DNA of 8,557 nucleotides from JBOGJI01 sp050747865. Lineage in GTDB: Bacteria > Acidobacteriota > Thermoanaerobaculia > Multivoradales > JAHEKO01. The notes under the pieces are model-generated. The model did not search any database. It was given only the letters and a program-made list of their open reading frames with translations, and had not been told where the DNA came from. The stretch is from positions 1 through 8,557 of the forward strand of contig JBOGJI010000044.1 in assembly GCA_050747865.1 (NCBI GenBank), given 5' to 3'. The position numbers and the translations under genes were made by a program. Shown piece by piece: positions 6,446 through 8,557 of the stretch; position 1 is the stretch's first letter, and each line of letters begins with the position of its first letter.

Positions 6446-7606
6446 TCAGGGCTCAGGGGTGGCGGGAGGGGCTTCGGAAGGGGTCTGCGGCTGGGGCTGG
6501 GGCTCGGCCGGGGACGGTGGCTCGGGTGTGGCTTCGGTCTCGGTTTCCGTCTCGGTCTCGGCCGCTTCCCCGGCGGTGCCGGCGACGGTCTCGGTGAGCT
6601 GCTCGGCGGACTCCTCGCCGAAATCGCGGAAGCCGCGGGCGTCCGGGGGCACCTCGGCGACCACGTAGGCCTTGGCGGACAGGTCCTCGAGGTAGGTCTC
6701 GAGGTCTTTCTGGAAGCGCTCGGCGCCGACGCGCCGGCGGACCTCCTCGCGGACCTCCTCGAACGGCACCTGGCGCGCTTCGCGGCGCTCGACCAGGCGC
6801 ATCACGTGTTGGCCGCCGCGGCCCGGCACCGGGGCGCTGACCTCGCCGGGAGCCAGCTCCCAGGCGGCGTCGGCGAGCGCCGGGTCCAGATCGCGACGCT
6901 CGATCCAGCCCAGGTCGATGACGGCGGTGGCGACGCCGTCGCGGCTGAACGGCGTCACGGCGTCGTTGAAGCTGCGCCCGCCGACGACTTCCGCCGCGAT
7001 CTGGCGCGCGATCCGCCGCAGCTCCTCGTCCGGCCGGCCGCTCGTTTCGAGGAGCACGACCTCCTCGAGGCGCAGGCGCTCGGGCTCGTGGAACTCGTCG
7101 CCGTGCTGGCGGTAGTGGCGGCGCAGGGTCTGCTCGTCCAGCTCGATGCGCGCCCGCACCTCGCGGCCGATGACCTGATCCATCAAGAGGTTGCGCCGCA
7201 ACTGCTCGCGATACGCCGGGAGCATCAGCCCGGACTGGGCCAGCGCCTGCTGGAAGTCCTCGTCGCTCTCGATGCCCGCCTGCTCCCGCGAGCGCGTCAC
7301 CGCCTGGTCGACATCGGCCTCGGAGACCTGCACGCCCAGCTGCTCGGCCCGGGAGAGCAGCAGCAGCTCGTCGAGGATGGTGCGCATGGTGGCCCGACCC
7401 ACGGTCAACATGAGCTGCTTGCGCTGCGCCGATTCGAGGTCGGCGGCCTGGAGCATGCGCGTGCGCTCCTGTTTGCGCTCCCGGTAGTCCGCCAGGGTGG
7501 CGATCTGATCGTTGACCCGCAGCACGATGCGGTTGACCACGGCGGCGCGCGCGGCGGCCGGCAGGGCCAACGCGGCCAGGAGGGACCACAGGAGGTATCG
7601 CTTCAT
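6446..7606 (-). CDS. SurA-like periplasmic chaperone / divergent parvulin-type peptidylprolyl isomerase
   Basis: A secreted SurA/PpiC-family protein, probably a periplasmic chaperone for outer-membrane or exported proteins. The 386-residue product starts with a Sec signal peptide (MKRYLLWSLLAALALPAAARA, cleavage after about 21). A SurA N-terminal-type helical domain follows (about 24-170; it begins NRIVLRVNDQIATLADY-like). One divergent parvulin domain occupies about 176-275, recognisable from DLGWIERRDLDPALADAAW and GGQHVMRLVERR. The His expected near the start of a parvulin domain is replaced (LRLEEVVLL), so isomerase activity is doubtful. The tail from about 333 is low complexity, with TE repeats and a P/Q/E-rich end. 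The ATG is chosen because the signal peptide begins there and GAGGAG lies 5 nt upstream. The gene follows the PpiC-like lipoprotein gene by 37 nt, so they are likely one operon. Confidence 0.88.
   Translation of the reverse strand: MKRYLLWSLLAALALPAAARAAVVNRIVLRVNDQIATLADYRERKQERTRMLQAADLESAQRKQLMLTVGRATMRTILDELLLLSRAEQLGVQVSEADVDQAVTRSREQAGIESDEDFQQALAQSGLMLPAYREQLRRNLLMDQVIGREVRARIELDEQTLRRHYRQHGDEFHEPERLRLEEVVLLETSGRPDEELRRIARQIAAEVVGGRSFNDAVTPFSRDGVATAVIDLGWIERRDLDPALADAAWELAPGEVSAPVPGRGGQHVMRLVERREARQVPFEEVREEVRRRVGAERFQKDLETYLEDLSAKAYVVAEVPPDARGFRDFGEESAEQLTETVAGTAGEAAETETETETEATPEPPSPAEPQPQPQTPSEAPPATPEP
6533..6559 (-). repeat. Short hexanucleotide repeat encoding a Thr-Glu tract in the SurA-like protein
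   Basis: About four and a half copies of a GAGACC-like hexamer encode alternating Glu and Thr at residues 350-358. Third-position differences (GAG/GAA, ACC/ACG) show that the array is imperfect. It is followed by a Pro/Gln/Glu-rich stretch up to the stop. Such a tract can change length by slippage in steps of six bases without shifting the frame. Its role is unknown. Confidence 0.7.
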
Positions 7607-7611
7607 CGTCA

Positions 7612-7617
7612 CTCCTC
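7612..7617 (-). promoter_or_regulatory. Ribosome binding site of the SurA-like gene
   Basis: The minus strand reads GAGGAG with a 5-nt spacer before the ATG at 7606-7604. It fixes the start at the signal peptide, although the frame stays open upstream to about 7888 inside the preceding gene. Confidence 0.7.
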
Positions 7618-7643
7618 GGGGAGCCCGGGACCCGGCGGCGCAG

Positions 7644-8471
7644 TCACTGGCTCTCAGGGTAGTCGCCGGTATAGGAGAACGGCAGGTTACGGCCGGCGAC
7701 CCGCACATTGTATCGGGCGCGGGCCTCGGCGACCAGGCGGGCGAGCGCCTCGCGGCGGCGTCCAAGCAGCAGCCGGTCCTCGATGTCGGCTCGCGCCTGG
7801 CGGTAGGGGAGCAGGCCGGCGGGCCGGCGCTCGAGGATCTGGAAGATGTGGAAGCCGTATTCGGTCTCGACGATGGGGCTGATATCACCGGGCTCGAGGT
7901 CCTCGACGGCGCGGGCCAGGCTGGCGGGCAGGTCGCGCAGGGCCAGGAGGGACTGGTCGCCGCCGCGGTCGCGGCTGGGGTCGATGGACCAGCGCTTCGC
8001 CACGGCCGGGAAGTCGGCGCCGGCGGCGAGCTCTTCCTGGGCGCGGGCGGCGGCGTCTTGGCGGTCGGTGAGGATCTGGCGCAGGCGGACTCGCGAGGGC
8101 CGCTCGAAGTCTCTGCGGTGCTCCCGGTACCAGCGCCGCAGCTCGGGCTCCGGCGGCGGCTGGCGGTCGATCGTGGCTTCGACCAAGGCGGCGGCCGAGG
8201 TGCGGCGGGAGGCTTCGGGGGTGACGAGGCCCCGCGCTACGGCCTCGCGGTGCAGGAGCTCTTCGTCCAGGAACTGGTCCAGGAGGCGGCTGGAGGCCTC
8301 GCCGGAGAGGGCCAGGGCCATCTGGCCGCCCGCCTCCTCCAGGTAGGTCTCGAACGCGGACCAAGGCACCTCCTCGGCGTTGATGAGGGCCACGGCGTCT
8401 GGGCCCGGTCGTGGCGGGCCCACGCAGCCGAGAGTCGCTGCGGCTGTTATGGCGAGTAAGAGCCTGTGAAT
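7644..8471 (-). CDS. PpiC/SurA-type parvulin peptidylprolyl isomerase, probable lipoprotein; start uncertain
   Basis: A parvulin-family protein, probably a periplasmic folding factor anchored by a lipid. From the proposed start the product has 275 residues. A short signal (HRLLLAITAAATLGC) ends in a near-lipobox Cys16. A helical SurA-like N-terminal domain follows (about 26-110, with LLDQFLDEELLHREA). The parvulin domain is at about 126-216: FPAVAKRWSIDPSRDRGGDQ, then LEPGDISPIVETEYGFHIFQI. The C-terminal His is kept (YGFHI), while the usual first His is Gln (RLRQIL). A helical C-terminus follows. The start is a problem: the frame has no ATG. GTG at 8423 would remove the signal and has no Shine-Dalgarno. 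I list ATT at 8471, which has GGGAG 4 nt upstream, as provisional. A base missing in the preceding GGG run, or a start beyond the window, is also possible. The parvulin call is firm. Confidence 0.82.
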   Translation of the reverse strand: MHRLLLAITAAATLGCVGPPRPGPDAVALINAEEVPWSAFETYLEEAGGQMALALSGEASSRLLDQFLDEELLHREAVARGLVTPEASRRTSAAALVEATIDRQPPPEPELRRWYREHRRDFERPSRVRLRQILTDRQDAAARAQEELAAGADFPAVAKRWSIDPSRDRGGDQSLLALRDLPASLARAVEDLEPGDISPIVETEYGFHIFQILERRPAGLLPYRQARADIEDRLLLGRRREALARLVAEARARYNVRVAGRNLPFSYTGDYPESQ

Positions 8472-8475
8472 GAAT

Positions 8476-8480
8476 CTCCC
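8476..8480 (-). promoter_or_regulatory. Possible ribosome binding site of the PpiC-like lipoprotein gene
   Basis: The minus strand reads GGGAG, 4 nt before the ATT at 8471-8469, just upstream of the lipoprotein signal. The same bases also include an ATG (8482-8480) that is one base out of frame with the signal peptide, so the site could instead be the start region of a gene with a 1-nt deletion. Confidence 0.35.
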
Positions 8481-8557
8481 ATGGGTCGCGTTGCGAGCGC
8501 CGTGGGGCCTGCTGGAAGGAGCCGCGACGCAGGCGATGCGGTGCCATCGTCGAGGAG

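Noticed and set aside
7625..7635. A short inverted repeat, CCGGG-A-CCCGG, between the two chaperone genes.
   Set aside because: Five-base arms with a 1-nt centre are expected by chance in DNA this GC-rich, and the genes look co-transcribed.
5489..7882. A very long open frame on the plus strand, about 797 codons, across rsmH, mraZ and the SurA-like gene.
   Set aside because: It is antisense to four well-supported genes, spans an intergenic promoter, and has Arg/Gly/Leu-rich composition typical of antisense frames in GC-rich DNA. No domain is recognisable.
7607..7888. An N-terminal extension of the SurA-like protein by 94 residues.
   Set aside because: It lies inside the parvulin gene upstream. 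The signal peptide and a good ribosome binding site mark 7606 as the start.
1..8557. A new defence, mobile or otherwise undescribed system.
   Set aside because: Every long stretch is accounted for by known dcw or chaperone genes. There are no insertion sequence ends, CRISPR repeats, integrase or tRNA genes that I can see.

Overview
The window is very GC-rich (roughly 70% by eye). All recognisable genes lie on the minus strand, so the biological order runs from the right edge to the left edge. It holds the front half of a division and cell wall (dcw) cluster, preceded by two SurA/PpiC-type periplasmic chaperone genes. The order is: PpiC-like lipoprotein, SurA-like protein, mraZ promoter and operator, mraZ, rsmH (mraW), ftsL, ftsI with a C-terminal PASTA domain, murE, and murF, which is cut by the left edge. 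The usual next genes (mraY, murD, ftsW, murG, murC) would lie beyond position 1.

Organism: the two SurA-family proteins imply a diderm cell with an outer membrane. The DNPR motif of MurE implies meso-diaminopimelate peptidoglycan. A division transpeptidase ending in a PASTA domain is commoner in Gram-positives but also occurs in several deep diderm phyla. Together with the high GC, this suggests Acidobacteriota, Myxococcota/Desulfobacterota or a related uncultured lineage. That placement is a weak inference.

Region by region. 8472-8557: no gene that I can support; it may be the 3' end of an upstream gene. 7644-8471: parvulin-type lipoprotein with an unresolved start. 6446-7606: secreted SurA-like protein with a low-complexity TE/PQ-rich tail. 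6329-6445: intergenic region with three 10-bp-spaced GTGGAc/a repeats, which I read as the MraZ operator, and a sigma70-like promoter whose -35 box lies in the middle repeat. 5888-6328: mraZ. 4939-5862: rsmH, with a TTG start. 4578-4937: ftsL. 2596-4581: ftsI. 1142-2599: murE. 1-1149: murF, partial.

How they work together: MraZ would autoregulate the cluster. RsmH methylates 16S rRNA. FtsL and FtsI belong to the septal peptidoglycan synthase complex. MurE and MurF perform the last two cytoplasmic steps of UDP-MurNAc-pentapeptide synthesis. From rsmH to murF the genes abut or overlap (a 1-nt gap, two ATGA overlaps and one 8-nt overlap), so translational coupling is likely. I found no mobile element, CRISPR array, RNA gene or novel system; the most informative non-coding signal is the operator and promoter ahead of mraZ.
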